Shown here one piece after another: positions 34,395 through 43,555 of a stretch of 64,000 bases of DNA (positions within the stretch are counted from its first letter, which is position 1; the number at the start of each line of letters is the position of its first letter). The stretch lies in contig NZ_CP118480.1 of the NCBI RefSeq assembly GCF_030450055.1, forward strand, positions 682,001 through 746,000, given 5' to 3'. A program made the translations under genes and the position numbers. The notes under the pieces were generated by a model. That model did no database searches, was not told where the DNA came from, and saw only the letters and a list, made by a program, of their open reading frames with translations. The stretch comes from Gallaecimonas kandeliae (GTDB taxonomy: Bacteria > Pseudomonadota > Gammaproteobacteria > Enterobacterales > Gallaecimonadaceae).

Positions 34395-36341
34395 ATGACA
34401 AGGATGCTGCTGTTTTTGGCGTTGCTGTGCCCTGCCGTATTGGCGGCGCCAGCAGCGCCGCCTCCCAGTTTGGGCGACTTTGCCCGTCAAGCCCGATTCC
34501 AGAACATCAAGATCTCCCCAGGGGGCCAATACCTGGCCGCCGCCATGGAGAAGGACGACGGTACCGTCGGCCTGGTGGTGCTGACCCGCAAGGAACCCAG
34601 GAAGGTGTTGTCTCGCCTGGACTTCAACGGCCGGGATTCCCTGGCCCATTTCTACTGGGCCAACGACGAACGCCTGGTGATGACCTTAACCCATGCGGAC
34701 GGTTCCCTGGACAGGCCCTTGGAGACGGGTGAGATCTACGCCATGAATGCCGACGGCTCCCGGCGGCTGATGCTCTTTGGGGAACGCGCTCCCCGCCAAC
34801 CGCTGAAGGCCTGGGCCGAGATCATCGACTGGTTGCCCAAGGATCCCGAACAGATACTGGTAGCAGCCCAGCCCTTCAAGACAGGGGATCTGTCCTATCC
34901 CACCGTCTACCGCCTCAACATCTATTCAGGACGCCAGATCCAGGTGACCCGGCCCCCGGTCAAGGGCACCCACCTGGTGGCCGACCACCAGGGCAACGTG
35001 CGCTTCGCCGTGGGGGCCGACCTGGCCCATGACAATGAAACCCTGGTGGCTTACCGGGACAAGAACGGCGATGAATGGCAGAGGCTGGTGTCCTTCAACG
35101 AGGCCGAAGGGGGCTTTATCCCCCTGCGCTTCATGGCCGATGACAAGCGGGTGCTGGGCTTGTCCGACAGGGGCGCCCAGACCCGGGGTCTGGTGATCTA
35201 CGACCCCGCCACCGGCAAGGAGCAGTTGCTCTACCGCAACCCCAAGGTGGATGCCGAACCGCTGTTCGACTTCCAGGGCAGCCTGCCAGGTGGGGTTATA
35301 GGGGCCAGGGTGGAGGATAAGCTCCCCCAAGTGGTCTTCTTCGACGGCGGCGGTAATAGCGATTACGCCCGGGACCTCGATGCTTTGATGGCTGCCTTTC
35401 CTGGCAGCCGGGTGGATATCACCTCGGCCACCCGGGACGGCCAGGTGCTGGTGGTGGCGGTGAGCGGGGACAGGACGCCAGGGGACTTCTACCTCTTCGA
35501 ACGCAAGGCCAAGGAGGTCAGCTTCCTGCTCAGCGCCAGACCCTGGCTTGAGGCAGGGCAGTTGGCCAAGACCCGTCTCATCCATTATCGGGCCCGTGAT
35601 GGCCAGGAGATACAAGGCTACCTGACCCTGCCCAAAGGCGAGGACAAGGCGCTGCCTCTGGTGCTGATGGCCCATGGTGGCCCAGACGAGGTGAGAGTCG
35701 GCTGGGGTTACAACAGCATGGTGCAGGTACTGGCCAGCCGAGGTTATGCCGTCTTCCAGCCCAACTTCCGCGGCTCAGGTGGTTATGGCAAGGCTTTCCA
35801 GCAGGCGGGTTACCGTCATTGGGGCAGCCTGGTCATAGACGACATGACAGACGGTGTCCGCCAGCTCATCAAGGACGGTACCGTGGACGGCTCCAGGGTC
35901 TGCAGCCTGGGGGGCTCCTTCGGCGGCTATGCGGCTGTGATGAGCGCGGAAAGGGAGCCGGAGCTCTACCGTTGCGCCATCGGCTATGTGGGCATCTACG
36001 ATCTGCCGCTGCTGTTCGACAACCCCGGCCTCTTCACCGGCCAGGGCGCCGAGAACTACCGCAAGAAAGTGCTGGGTGAGGATGAGGCCGCCCTCAAGGC
36101 GCAATCACCCATCCATCTGGTGGACAGGCTCAAGGGGCCGGTGTTGATCATCGCCGGCGGTCAGGACGATATAGCCCCCATAGATCATGCCGAAGAGCTG
36201 AGGGATGCCATGAAGGCGGCCGGCAAGCCCTTCGAGTGGTATGAAGAGCCCACCGAAGGCCATGGTTTCTACCTGCCGGAGCACAGGGAAAAGCTGTTCA
36301 AGAAGGTATTGGCCTTCTTGGACAAGAACATCGGCCACTAA
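34395..36341 (+). CDS. Exported S9 family prolyl oligopeptidase
   Basis: A 648-residue serine peptidase with a signal peptide (MTRMLLFLALLCPAVLA) and then a beta-propeller (about residues 40-390) and a C-terminal alpha/beta hydrolase domain. The nucleophile elbow is GGSFGGY with Ser508; the acid and base are in GGQDDIAP and EGHGFY. This build is like acylaminoacyl-peptidase/dipeptidyl-peptidase-type S9 enzymes (S9C), which trim peptides in the periplasm. AGGGA lies about 8 bases before the chosen ATG. It stands alone between two terminators. Confidence 0.92.
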   Translation: MTRMLLFLALLCPAVLAAPAAPPPSLGDFARQARFQNIKISPGGQYLAAAMEKDDGTVGLVVLTRKEPRKVLSRLDFNGRDSLAHFYWANDERLVMTLTHADGSLDRPLETGEIYAMNADGSRRLMLFGERAPRQPLKAWAEIIDWLPKDPEQILVAAQPFKTGDLSYPTVYRLNIYSGRQIQVTRPPVKGTHLVADHQGNVRFAVGADLAHDNETLVAYRDKNGDEWQRLVSFNEAEGGFIPLRFMADDKRVLGLSDRGAQTRGLVIYDPATGKEQLLYRNPKVDAEPLFDFQGSLPGGVIGARVEDKLPQVVFFDGGGNSDYARDLDALMAAFPGSRVDITSATRDGQVLVVAVSGDRTPGDFYLFERKAKEVSFLLSARPWLEAGQLAKTRLIHYRARDGQEIQGYLTLPKGEDKALPLVLMAHGGPDEVRVGWGYNSMVQVLASRGYAVFQPNFRGSGGYGKAFQQAGYRHWGSLVIDDMTDGVRQLIKDGTVDGSRVCSLGGSFGGYAAVMSAEREPELYRCAIGYVGIYDLPLLFDNPGLFTGQGAENYRKKVLGEDEAALKAQSPIHLVDRLKGPVLIIAGGQDDIAPIDHAEELRDAMKAAGKPFEWYEEPTEGHGFYLPEHREKLFKKVLAFLDKNIGH

Positions 36342-36358
36342 GCCTCTGTCCATGATGC

Positions 36359-36390
36359 GAAAAGGAGGGCGTCAACCCTCCTTTTTTTGT
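36359..36390. terminator. Bidirectional terminator, overlapping the thpR stop
   Basis: AAAAGGAGGG-CGTCAA-CCCTCCTTTTTTT lies between convergent genes; the loop contains the thpR stop codon. Confidence 0.88.
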
Positions 36391-36890
36391 GCTTGTGGCA
36401 AGCTGGCGATCTCCTGGTAGCGACCGGCGGCAGACTCGAAGAGGGCAAAGTGCTCAGCCCTGAGGTGCAAAGCCGGCGGGGGCAGCAGCGGTTCCATGGG
36501 CCTGTGGGCGCCCCTGGCCAGGGTCAGGTGGGGCTGGTAGCGGCGATGGTCGGCAAAGCCCCCCACGTTATTGGATATGGCCTGCAGCTCGGCCGCCAAG
36601 GCCATCAGTGCCTCCGGTGGCTGGCTGGGGGCTAGGAAGGCGATGCCGGACCTTGGCCACTGGCCGAAGCTGTCCAGCACCAGGTCGAAAGGGGCGAAGG
36701 GCAAGGCGGCGGCCAATGCCAGGGCCCCGGCCATGGCCGCTGGTGAGAGGCCGCCGACGAAGGCCAGGGTCAGGTGGAAGTTGGCCACCGGCACCGGCTT
36801 GCGGATGGCCGGCAGGGCTTGTTCCCGCCACTGGGCCAGGGCCGTCTTGTCCGCCTCGCCGAGGCTCAGGCCGAAGAAGAGTCGCTTCAT
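36372..36890 (-). CDS. thpR: RNA 2',3'-cyclic phosphodiesterase
   Basis: A 172-residue 2H phosphoesterase (ThpR/LigT) that opens 2',3'-cyclic phosphate ends of RNA. Two HxTx motifs are present as HLTL: one in NFHLTLAFVG and one in QPHLTLARG, at the usual separation. The opening MKRLFFGLSLG is standard. A GTG directly precedes the ATG used here. It is divergent from hrpB, with only about 47 bp between starts, the same neighbourhood as in E. coli. Confidence 0.93.
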   Translation of the reverse strand: MKRLFFGLSLGEADKTALAQWREQALPAIRKPVPVANFHLTLAFVGGLSPAAMAGALALAAALPFAPFDLVLDSFGQWPRSGIAFLAPSQPPEALMALAAELQAISNNVGGFADHRRYQPHLTLARGAHRPMEPLLPPPALHLRAEHFALFESAAGRYQEIASLPQAQKKEG

Positions 36891-36937
36891 CACCGTGTTA
36901 CAATGCCTCCATCACTGGTTATTGGAAGACTTTGGCA

Positions 36938-39367
36938 TTGCTATCCCTGCCTGTCGATGAAGTCCTGCCCGAGCTCTGGGCCGCCCTTGAGGGAGGCAAC
37001 AGGGTGATACTGGAGGCGCCTCCCGGTGCCGGCAAGTCCACCCAGGTGCCCTTGTTCCTGCTGCCAAAGCTCCCTGGCCGCATCCTGATGCTCGAACCCC
37101 GGCGGCTGGCGGCCCGCAGCTTGGCCCGCTACCTGGCATCAAGGCTGGGGGAAAAGCCCGGCCAGACCATCGGCTACCGCACCCGTACCGACAGCGCCGT
37201 GGGACCGGGCACCCGCCTGGAGATCGTCACCGAAGGCATACTGGTGCGCCGCCTGCAAAACGATCCCGAGCTGGACGGCATCTCCCTGGTCATCTTCGAC
37301 GAATTCCATGAGCGCAACCTGGTCGGCGACCTGGCCCTGGCCCTGGCCCTGGACGTACAGGAAGGGCTGCGGGACGATCTCAAGCTGCTGGTGATGTCCG
37401 CGACCCTGGAAGGGGAGCGGCTGCGCCGCTTCCTCGAACCCTGCGCCCGGGTGCAGAGCCAGGGCCGCAGCTTCCCCGTCGATATCCGCTACCAGGCCCC
37501 AAAGCCCAACCAGCCCTGGCTGGGGCTTTGCGAGTCGGTGGTGCTCAACACCCTGGCAGCAGAGCCCGGCTCCATGCTGGTGTTCCTGCCGGGGGGCGGC
37601 GAGATCCGCCGCCTGGCCCAGAACCTCGAGGGCCGGCTGGCAGAGGACATCGACTGCTACCCCCTCTACGGCGACTTGGACAAGGGCCTGCAGGACGCCG
37701 CCATAGCGCCGCCCAAGCCTGGCCGGCGCAAACTGGTGCTGGCCACCCCCATCGCCGAGACCTCCCTGACCATCGAAGGGATCCGCCTGGTGGTGGACGC
37801 GGGCTGGTGCCGCAGGCCCATGCTCGACGGCGCCACCGGCATGAGCCAGTTGAAGCTCTGCCGCATCAGCCAGGCTTCGGCCACCCAGAGGGCCGGCCGG
37901 GCCGGCCGCCTCGAACCCGGCATCGCCATCCGCCTCTGGGGCGAGAGCCAGCAGCAGAGCCTGGCCCAGCATAGCCCGCCGGAGATACTGGAGGCGGATC
38001 TGGGGCCCCTGGCCCTGGAGCTGGCCCAATGGGGCACGGAGCCCGGCCAGCTCCATTGGCTGGACAGCCCCCCGGCCAAGCCCTGGCGCGAGGCCCAGCA
38101 GCTGCTGGACCAGCTCGACGCCTTGGAGGCCGGCAAGATTACGGCGGCCGGCAGGGCCATGGCCCGCCTCGGCTGCCACCCCCGCCTTGCCCACATGCTG
38201 ACCCAGGTCGCCCAGGAGGCGGCTAGGGACCTCAAGGAAGCCTGCCTGCTGGCCGCTTTGCTGGAAGAGCGGGATCCCTTCGCCAGCTGGGACAGCGACA
38301 TCGCCAGCCGCCTGCCGATGCTGGGCAAGCATGCCATAGCCCGCCAGGCCGAGCGCTACCAGCGCCAGCTCAAGGCCCAGGGGGACGCCGACTGGTCCCT
38401 GGGGGCCATGCTGAGCCTGGCCTACCCGGAGCGCATCGCCCGCCAGGTGGCGCCGGGCCGCTACCGCCTGGCCATGGGCCGGGGCGCCGTGCTGGCCGAA
38501 GGGGACAGGCTCTGGGGCTGCCCCTGGCTGGTGGTGGCGCAGATGAGCGGCGACAAGGGCGATGCCCTCATTCGCCTGGCCGCCCCCGTCGACGAGGACG
38601 ACTGGCGGGCGCTGCACGAGCGCCACATCCGCTGGCAGCCGCGCCTCGACTGGGAAGGCGAAAGGCTGGTGGCCCAGCAGGAAGAGCGTTACGGTGCCCT
38701 GGTGCTGGCCAGCAAACCGCTGGCGGATCTGAGCCGCGAGGACAAGGTCAAGGCCCTTTGTGACTGGCTGCGCCGCCAGGGCAGCCAGTCCCTGCCCTGG
38801 GACGAGGGCGCCCGCCAGCTGCAGCTGCGTATCCAGTGCGCCGCCCTGTGGTTGCCGGGGGAGCCCTGGCCCTTGGTGGACGACGACAGCCTGATGGCCG
38901 CCCTGGAGGACTGGCTGGGCCCTTACCTTGGGGAGATCCGCAGCAAGGGGGCCCTGGCCAAGCTGGACCTGGCCCAGGCCCTGCGGGGGCTCTTGCCTTG
39001 GCCGCTGCCCAAGCTGCTGGACGACAAGCTGCCCTCCAAGCTGCTGGTGCCCACCGGCCAGCACTTCGCCCTGGAGTACAGGCCGGACGAGCCGCCGGTA
39101 CTGTCAGTGCCGATTCAGGCCCTTTATGGTCAATTGGCCTCTCCCACCCTCTGCGACGGGGCCGTGACCGTCACCTGCGCCTTGCTGTCCCCGGCGCGCC
39201 GGCCCTTGCAGGTGACCAGGGACCTGGCCGGCTTCTGGGCCGGCAGTTACAGCGAGGTACGCAAGGAGATGCGGGGCCGCTATCCCAAACACGACTGGCC
39301 CGAAGATCCGGCCAATGCCAAACCGACCCGCTTCACCAAGAAACGGCAACAGAGTGAGAACCAGTGA
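36938..39367 (+). CDS. hrpB: ATP-dependent helicase HrpB
   Basis: An 809-residue DEAH-type helicase. Walker A is APPGAGKST, then LEPRRLAARS, the DEFHER box, SATLEG and the motif VI region ATQRAGRAGR; the long HrpB-specific C-terminal part follows, with KLDLAQALRG and the end region ARRPLQVTRDLAGFW. Its RNA substrate is not known. No ATG starts the frame; TTG 36938, with GGAAG nine bases upstream, gives MLSLPVDEVLPELW, which lines up with the E. coli N-terminus. The stop overlaps the mrcB start (GTGA). Confidence 0.93.
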   Translation: MLSLPVDEVLPELWAALEGGNRVILEAPPGAGKSTQVPLFLLPKLPGRILMLEPRRLAARSLARYLASRLGEKPGQTIGYRTRTDSAVGPGTRLEIVTEGILVRRLQNDPELDGISLVIFDEFHERNLVGDLALALALDVQEGLRDDLKLLVMSATLEGERLRRFLEPCARVQSQGRSFPVDIRYQAPKPNQPWLGLCESVVLNTLAAEPGSMLVFLPGGGEIRRLAQNLEGRLAEDIDCYPLYGDLDKGLQDAAIAPPKPGRRKLVLATPIAETSLTIEGIRLVVDAGWCRRPMLDGATGMSQLKLCRISQASATQRAGRAGRLEPGIAIRLWGESQQQSLAQHSPPEILEADLGPLALELAQWGTEPGQLHWLDSPPAKPWREAQQLLDQLDALEAGKITAAGRAMARLGCHPRLAHMLTQVAQEAARDLKEACLLAALLEERDPFASWDSDIASRLPMLGKHAIARQAERYQRQLKAQGDADWSLGAMLSLAYPERIARQVAPGRYRLAMGRGAVLAEGDRLWGCPWLVVAQMSGDKGDALIRLAAPVDEDDWRALHERHIRWQPRLDWEGERLVAQQEERYGALVLASKPLADLSREDKVKALCDWLRRQGSQSLPWDEGARQLQLRIQCAALWLPGEPWPLVDDDSLMAALEDWLGPYLGEIRSKGALAKLDLAQALRGLLPWPLPKLLDDKLPSKLLVPTGQHFALEYRPDEPPVLSVPIQALYGQLASPTLCDGAVTVTCALLSPARRPLQVTRDLAGFWAGSYSEVRKEMRGRYPKHDWPEDPANAKPTRFTKKRQQSENQ

Positions 39368-41661
39368 CTAGGAAGAAAGGCCAGCCCGCCCCCAAGAAGA
39401 CCGCCAAGCCCAAGGCCGGCAGCGGTAAGCGCCGCCTCTGGCCGACCCTGCTCAAGCTGAGCCTGGCCCTGTTGGCGGCCCTGGGCCTTTACTGCGTCTA
39501 CTTGGACGGCGTGGTTCGCCACCGCTTCGAAGGCCAGACCTTCCAGCTGCCGGCCCAGATCTACGCCCGCCCCCTGCCGCTCTATGCCGGGGCGCCGCTG
39601 AGCCGTGACCAGCTCATCGAAGAGCTCAAGCTGCTCAAGTACCGCAAGGTGGCCAACCCCGACCAGCCCGGCGAGTTTTCCGCCTCCGCCACCAAGGTGG
39701 AGCTGTACCGCCGCGCCTTCCTCTTCCCCGAAGGCCAGGAGCAGGCCAGGCGCATCCTGGTGGCCTTCGACGGCGACCGTATCGACGAGGTCTACGACAG
39801 CCAGAGCCGCCAGCCCCTGGCGGTGGAACGGGTGGAGCCGGCCCTGGTGGAGCTGCTGAGCCAGGGCAGCGACGACGAGGAGCGCATCTTCGTCCCCCTG
39901 GAAGGCATGCCGCCGCTACTGCCCAAGACCTTGATCCAGGTGGAAGACCGCAAGTTCTACGACCACATCGGCATAGCGCCGCTGTCCATAGCCCGGGCCT
40001 TCTGGACCAATCTCAAGGCCGGCCACGCCGTCCAGGGCGGCTCCACCCTGACCCAGCAGCTGGCCAAGAACTTCTTCCTGACCCGGGAAAAGAGCCTGTG
40101 GCGCAAGGCCAACGAGGCCTTGATGGCCCTCATCATCGACCTGCGCTACGACAAGGACCGCATCCTCGAGGCCTATCTCAACGAGATCTTCCTGGGCCAG
40201 GCCAGCGCCCAGGCGGTGCACGGCATGGGCCTGGCGTCCCGCTTCTATTTCGCCCGCCCCGTTTCCGAGCTGACCCCCGAGCAGGTCGCCCTGCTGGTGG
40301 GCATCATCAAGGGCCCCTCCTATTATGATCCGCGCCGCCACCCCGAGCGGGCCCGTGAGCGCCGCGACCTGGTGCTCAAGGTGATGCTGGAACAGGGCCT
40401 TATCGATCAAGGTGTCTACCAGCGCGCCGTCTCGGCGCCCCTGGGGGTGACCAAGGAAAAATCGGTGCTCAGCACCACAGTGCCGGCCTACATGCAGGAG
40501 GTGCGCCGCGAGCTGGCCGGCACCATCCAGCCCTTCATCGCCGACCAGCAGGGGGTGCGGGTCTTCACCGGCCTCGAACCCTTGGCCCAGAAGGCCCTGG
40601 AGAAGGCCATAGCGGTGGGCTTCCCGGAAGTGGCCGGCAACAAGCCCCTGGAGATGGCCGCGGTGATCTCAGACCCCCGTACCGGCCTCGCCAAGGCCAT
40701 GGCCGGCGGCAAGACGGTGGATTTTGCCGGCTTCAACAGGGCCCTGGACGCCCGGCGCCAAATCGGCTCCCTGGCCAAGCCCGCCGTCTACCTGACGGCC
40801 CTGTCCGAGCCCGACTTCAACCTGGCCACCCCCTTGCCGGACCAGCCCATCAAGCTGCAATCGAGCAACGGTGACGACTGGGAACCCCAGAACTACGACC
40901 ACCAGTTCCGTGGCCAGGTGGCCCTGATGGACGCCCTGGCCCAGTCCCTGAACGTGCCGACCGTCAACCTCGGCATGAAGCTGGGGGTGCCGGCGGTGCA
41001 GGACAGCTTCCGCGCCCTGGGGGTGACAGGCGACCTGCCGCCTTATCCGTCGCTGTTCCTGGGCACGGCGGCCTTGTCGCCCTGGCAGGTCAACCAGATG
41101 TACCTGAGCCTGGCCAAGGGCGGCGCCGAGGTGCCCCTGGCGGCGGTGTCCGAGGTGACCGGCGGCGACGGCAAGCTGCTTTGGCAGCGCAGCGACAAGG
41201 CGGTGCAGAATGTCAGTCCCCAAGCGGCCTACCTGGTGGACTACGCCCTGACCCAGGTGGTGAGCAGCGGCACCGCCAAGAGCCTGGGCCGGCGCTTCCC
41301 GGACAAGGTACTGGCCGGTAAAACGGGGACCACAGACGATCTGCGCGACTCCTGGTTTTCCGGCTTCGACGCCCGCGACGTGGCTACCTTCTGGGTGGGC
41401 CAGGACGACAACGGCAGCTCAGGCCTTACCGGCTCCAGCGGCGCCCTGCGCCTCTACAGCCGCTACCTGGACTACCGCCACCCGATCAGCCTGCGGCTGC
41501 GCCCGCCCAAGGATGTGGTGGACGCCCAGTTCGACGCCGATGGCCAATACCTGGGAGATTGCGGCCACGGCGGCCGGCTGCTGCCCGCCGACAGCCGCAA
41601 CCTGCCCGACGTGAAATGCGACGGCTTGAAAGGTTTCCTGGACAGGCTCTTCGGGGGCTAA
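39364..41661 (+). CDS. mrcB: Penicillin-binding protein 1B
   Basis: A 765-residue bifunctional class A PBP that polymerises glycan and cross-links peptides. A basic cytoplasmic tail (rich in Lys/Pro) is followed by one membrane helix (about residues 26-45), a UB2H domain that in E. coli binds LpoB, the GT51 glycosyltransferase (VEDRKFYDHIGI, GGSTLTQQLAKNFF) and the transpeptidase with GSLAKP (SxxK), SLN (SxN) and AGKTGTT (KTG). It starts with GTG overlapping the hrpB stop by four bases. hrpB-mrcB is a conserved pair in enterobacteria. Confidence 0.96.
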   Translation: MTRKKGQPAPKKTAKPKAGSGKRRLWPTLLKLSLALLAALGLYCVYLDGVVRHRFEGQTFQLPAQIYARPLPLYAGAPLSRDQLIEELKLLKYRKVANPDQPGEFSASATKVELYRRAFLFPEGQEQARRILVAFDGDRIDEVYDSQSRQPLAVERVEPALVELLSQGSDDEERIFVPLEGMPPLLPKTLIQVEDRKFYDHIGIAPLSIARAFWTNLKAGHAVQGGSTLTQQLAKNFFLTREKSLWRKANEALMALIIDLRYDKDRILEAYLNEIFLGQASAQAVHGMGLASRFYFARPVSELTPEQVALLVGIIKGPSYYDPRRHPERARERRDLVLKVMLEQGLIDQGVYQRAVSAPLGVTKEKSVLSTTVPAYMQEVRRELAGTIQPFIADQQGVRVFTGLEPLAQKALEKAIAVGFPEVAGNKPLEMAAVISDPRTGLAKAMAGGKTVDFAGFNRALDARRQIGSLAKPAVYLTALSEPDFNLATPLPDQPIKLQSSNGDDWEPQNYDHQFRGQVALMDALAQSLNVPTVNLGMKLGVPAVQDSFRALGVTGDLPPYPSLFLGTAALSPWQVNQMYLSLAKGGAEVPLAAVSEVTGGDGKLLWQRSDKAVQNVSPQAAYLVDYALTQVVSSGTAKSLGRRFPDKVLAGKTGTTDDLRDSWFSGFDARDVATFWVGQDDNGSSGLTGSSGALRLYSRYLDYRHPISLRLRPPKDVVDAQFDADGQYLGDCGHGGRLLPADSRNLPDVKCDGLKGFLDRLFGG

Positions 41662-41678
41662 GGCTGAGATTGGCTAAG

Positions 41679-41709
41679 CAAAACCGGCGCCTCGGCGCCG
41701 GTTTTTTTA
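41679..41709. terminator. Bidirectional terminator between mrcB and the EAL gene
   Basis: AAAACCGGCGCC-TC-GGCGCCGGTTTT with flanking A and T runs lies between convergent genes. Confidence 0.92.
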
Positions 41710-41713
41710 TGTG

Positions 41714-43555
41714 TCAGGAATGCAGTTGCCAGTGGCCGTCCTGGCGGCTGAGGCGGGCGCTCAACTCGTCCGCCGCCAGGGGCTTGCTGAAGTAGTAACC
41801 CTGCACCAGCTGGCATTGCAGGCCGGCCACCAACTCCAGCTGCTCGGCCGTCTCCACCCCTTCGGCCACCACCTCCAGGCCCAGCTTCTGGCCCACGGCG
41901 ATCAGGGAGGCGACCAGGGTGTATTCCTTGCCGCGGGAAGGGAGGGCCTGGACGAAGCTCTTGTCTATCTTCAACACCCCGAAAGGGTGGTCTGAGAGGT
42001 AACGCAATGACGAATAACCGGTGCCGAAGTCGTCCAGGGCCAGGCGGACACCCAACTGCTGGAGGGCCAGCAGCGAGGCGCGCATCTGAGGGTTGGCTTC
42101 GTCCAGGGCCACCCGCTCGGTCAGCTCCAGCTCCAGCTGGCCGGGGGCCAGGGCGTATTGTTCCAGCAACCCGGCCAGTTGGGGCACGAAATCGGCGGCG
42201 CGCAGCTGGCGGGCCGAGATGTTGACCGCCATGCTGGGCCTGAAACCCCTGGTCTGCCAATCGGCCAGCTGCTTGCAGGCCTGCTCCAGCACCCAGTGGC
42301 CTATGGGCAGGATCTGGCCGTCTTCCTCGGCCAGGGGGATGAACTGGTCTGGCGGCACCGAGCCCAGGCGGGGGTTGTGCCAGCGCAGCAGCGCCTCCAC
42401 CCCCACCAGCTCATTGCCCGGCAGCCGCACCTGGGGCTGGTAGAGCAGCTCGAACTCGTTTCTTTCCAGGGCCCGGCGCAGGGCGCTCTCCATGGCCAGG
42501 CGCCGCGACAGGGATTCGTTGAGGGCGGCGGTGAAGAAGCGGTAGCGGCTGTCGCCGAGATCCCGGGCCTGGATGCGGGCGGCGTCGGCGTTGCGGATCA
42601 GCACAGAGGGGTCGGCGCCGTCTTCGGGGTACATGGCGATGCCGACATGGGCATCCACCTTGAGCAGCTTGCCCTGGAGCTGGAAGGGCTGGTCCAGGCA
42701 GGCCAGCAGCTTCTCGGCCACCACTTCGGCGGTCTTGGCCTTGGAGGCCCGCTCCAGGATGATCAGAAACTGGTCCGAGGCGAGGCGCGCCAGGGTGTCG
42801 GCGGGGCGCAGCACGGCCCGCCAGCGCCCGGCCACGGCGGCCAGCAGGTGATCCCCCAGCCAGTGGCCGTAGCTGTCGTTGATGTCCTTGAACCTGTCGA
42901 TGTCGGCGAACAGCACCATGACATGGCCGTCGCGGTCCTCGTGGGCCACCAGGGCCTGCTGCAGGCGGTCGAAGGCCAGCAGGCGGTTGGGCAGGCCGGT
43001 CAGGGGATCCTGGGTGGTCTGTTCCTTGAGGCTCTGGCCTAAGCGAAAGCGATGGATAAGCTCCGAGAACAGCGACAGGGCCGCCTCCACGAAGGGCAGG
43101 TCGTCCAGGGCCAGGCGCAGGCCCGAGCCTTCGTTGCTGCGCAGGCCCAGCAGCAGGGCCCAGTCGCCGCTGCCGAGGAACATCAGGCGCTTGAAGTTGT
43201 CTTGCCCGGCCAGGGGCGTCAGGGTGGGCGGCAGGGGCTCGCCCTGCTGCCAGCAGTGGCTGGCGTTGCCACCTTCCAGGGGCGGCAGGCCCCCTTGCCA
43301 ATGGCCCAGCTGGCCGGCGCAGCGCCAGCGCCCGGCCAGGTTGCGAAAGAGGGCGGCGCCATCCAGCAGGCCGCTCTTGAGCAAGAGGTGCAGCAGGTTG
43401 CGAATGAGGGCCGATTCTTCCTCGGCTTCGGCCGCCCCCCGGTAGCCTTCCCGTACCAACAGCGCCAGCACCCGGGAATAGCGGACTTCCCGGGTCAGCT
43501 CCGTCTGGGCTGCCAAGGCGGCGGCCAACTGTTGGCGCAGGCCCTGCTCTACCAT
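41714..43555 (-). CDS. EAL phosphodiesterase with degenerate GGDEF domain
   Basis: A 613-residue soluble protein with no membrane helix. The N-terminal about 170 residues are an unassigned sensory region; then comes a GGDEF-type domain whose active-site motif reads ASDQF (residues 259-263) in place of GGDEF, so cyclase activity should be lost; then an EAL domain with Glu387 in GVEALLRW and the DDFGTGYSS loop intact. The prediction is cyclic-di-GMP breakdown, with the GGDEF domain perhaps binding GTP as a regulator. Its start overlaps the stop of the FIST gene by seven bases, so the FIST protein is probably its sensory partner. Confidence 0.92.
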   Translation of the reverse strand: MVEQGLRQQLAAALAAQTELTREVRYSRVLALLVREGYRGAAEAEEESALIRNLLHLLLKSGLLDGAALFRNLAGRWRCAGQLGHWQGGLPPLEGGNASHCWQQGEPLPPTLTPLAGQDNFKRLMFLGSGDWALLLGLRSNEGSGLRLALDDLPFVEAALSLFSELIHRFRLGQSLKEQTTQDPLTGLPNRLLAFDRLQQALVAHEDRDGHVMVLFADIDRFKDINDSYGHWLGDHLLAAVAGRWRAVLRPADTLARLASDQFLIILERASKAKTAEVVAEKLLACLDQPFQLQGKLLKVDAHVGIAMYPEDGADPSVLIRNADAARIQARDLGDSRYRFFTAALNESLSRRLAMESALRRALERNEFELLYQPQVRLPGNELVGVEALLRWHNPRLGSVPPDQFIPLAEEDGQILPIGHWVLEQACKQLADWQTRGFRPSMAVNISARQLRAADFVPQLAGLLEQYALAPGQLELELTERVALDEANPQMRASLLALQQLGVRLALDDFGTGYSSLRYLSDHPFGVLKIDKSFVQALPSRGKEYTLVASLIAVGQKLGLEVVAEGVETAEQLELVAGLQCQLVQGYYFSKPLAADELSARLSRQDGHWQLHS

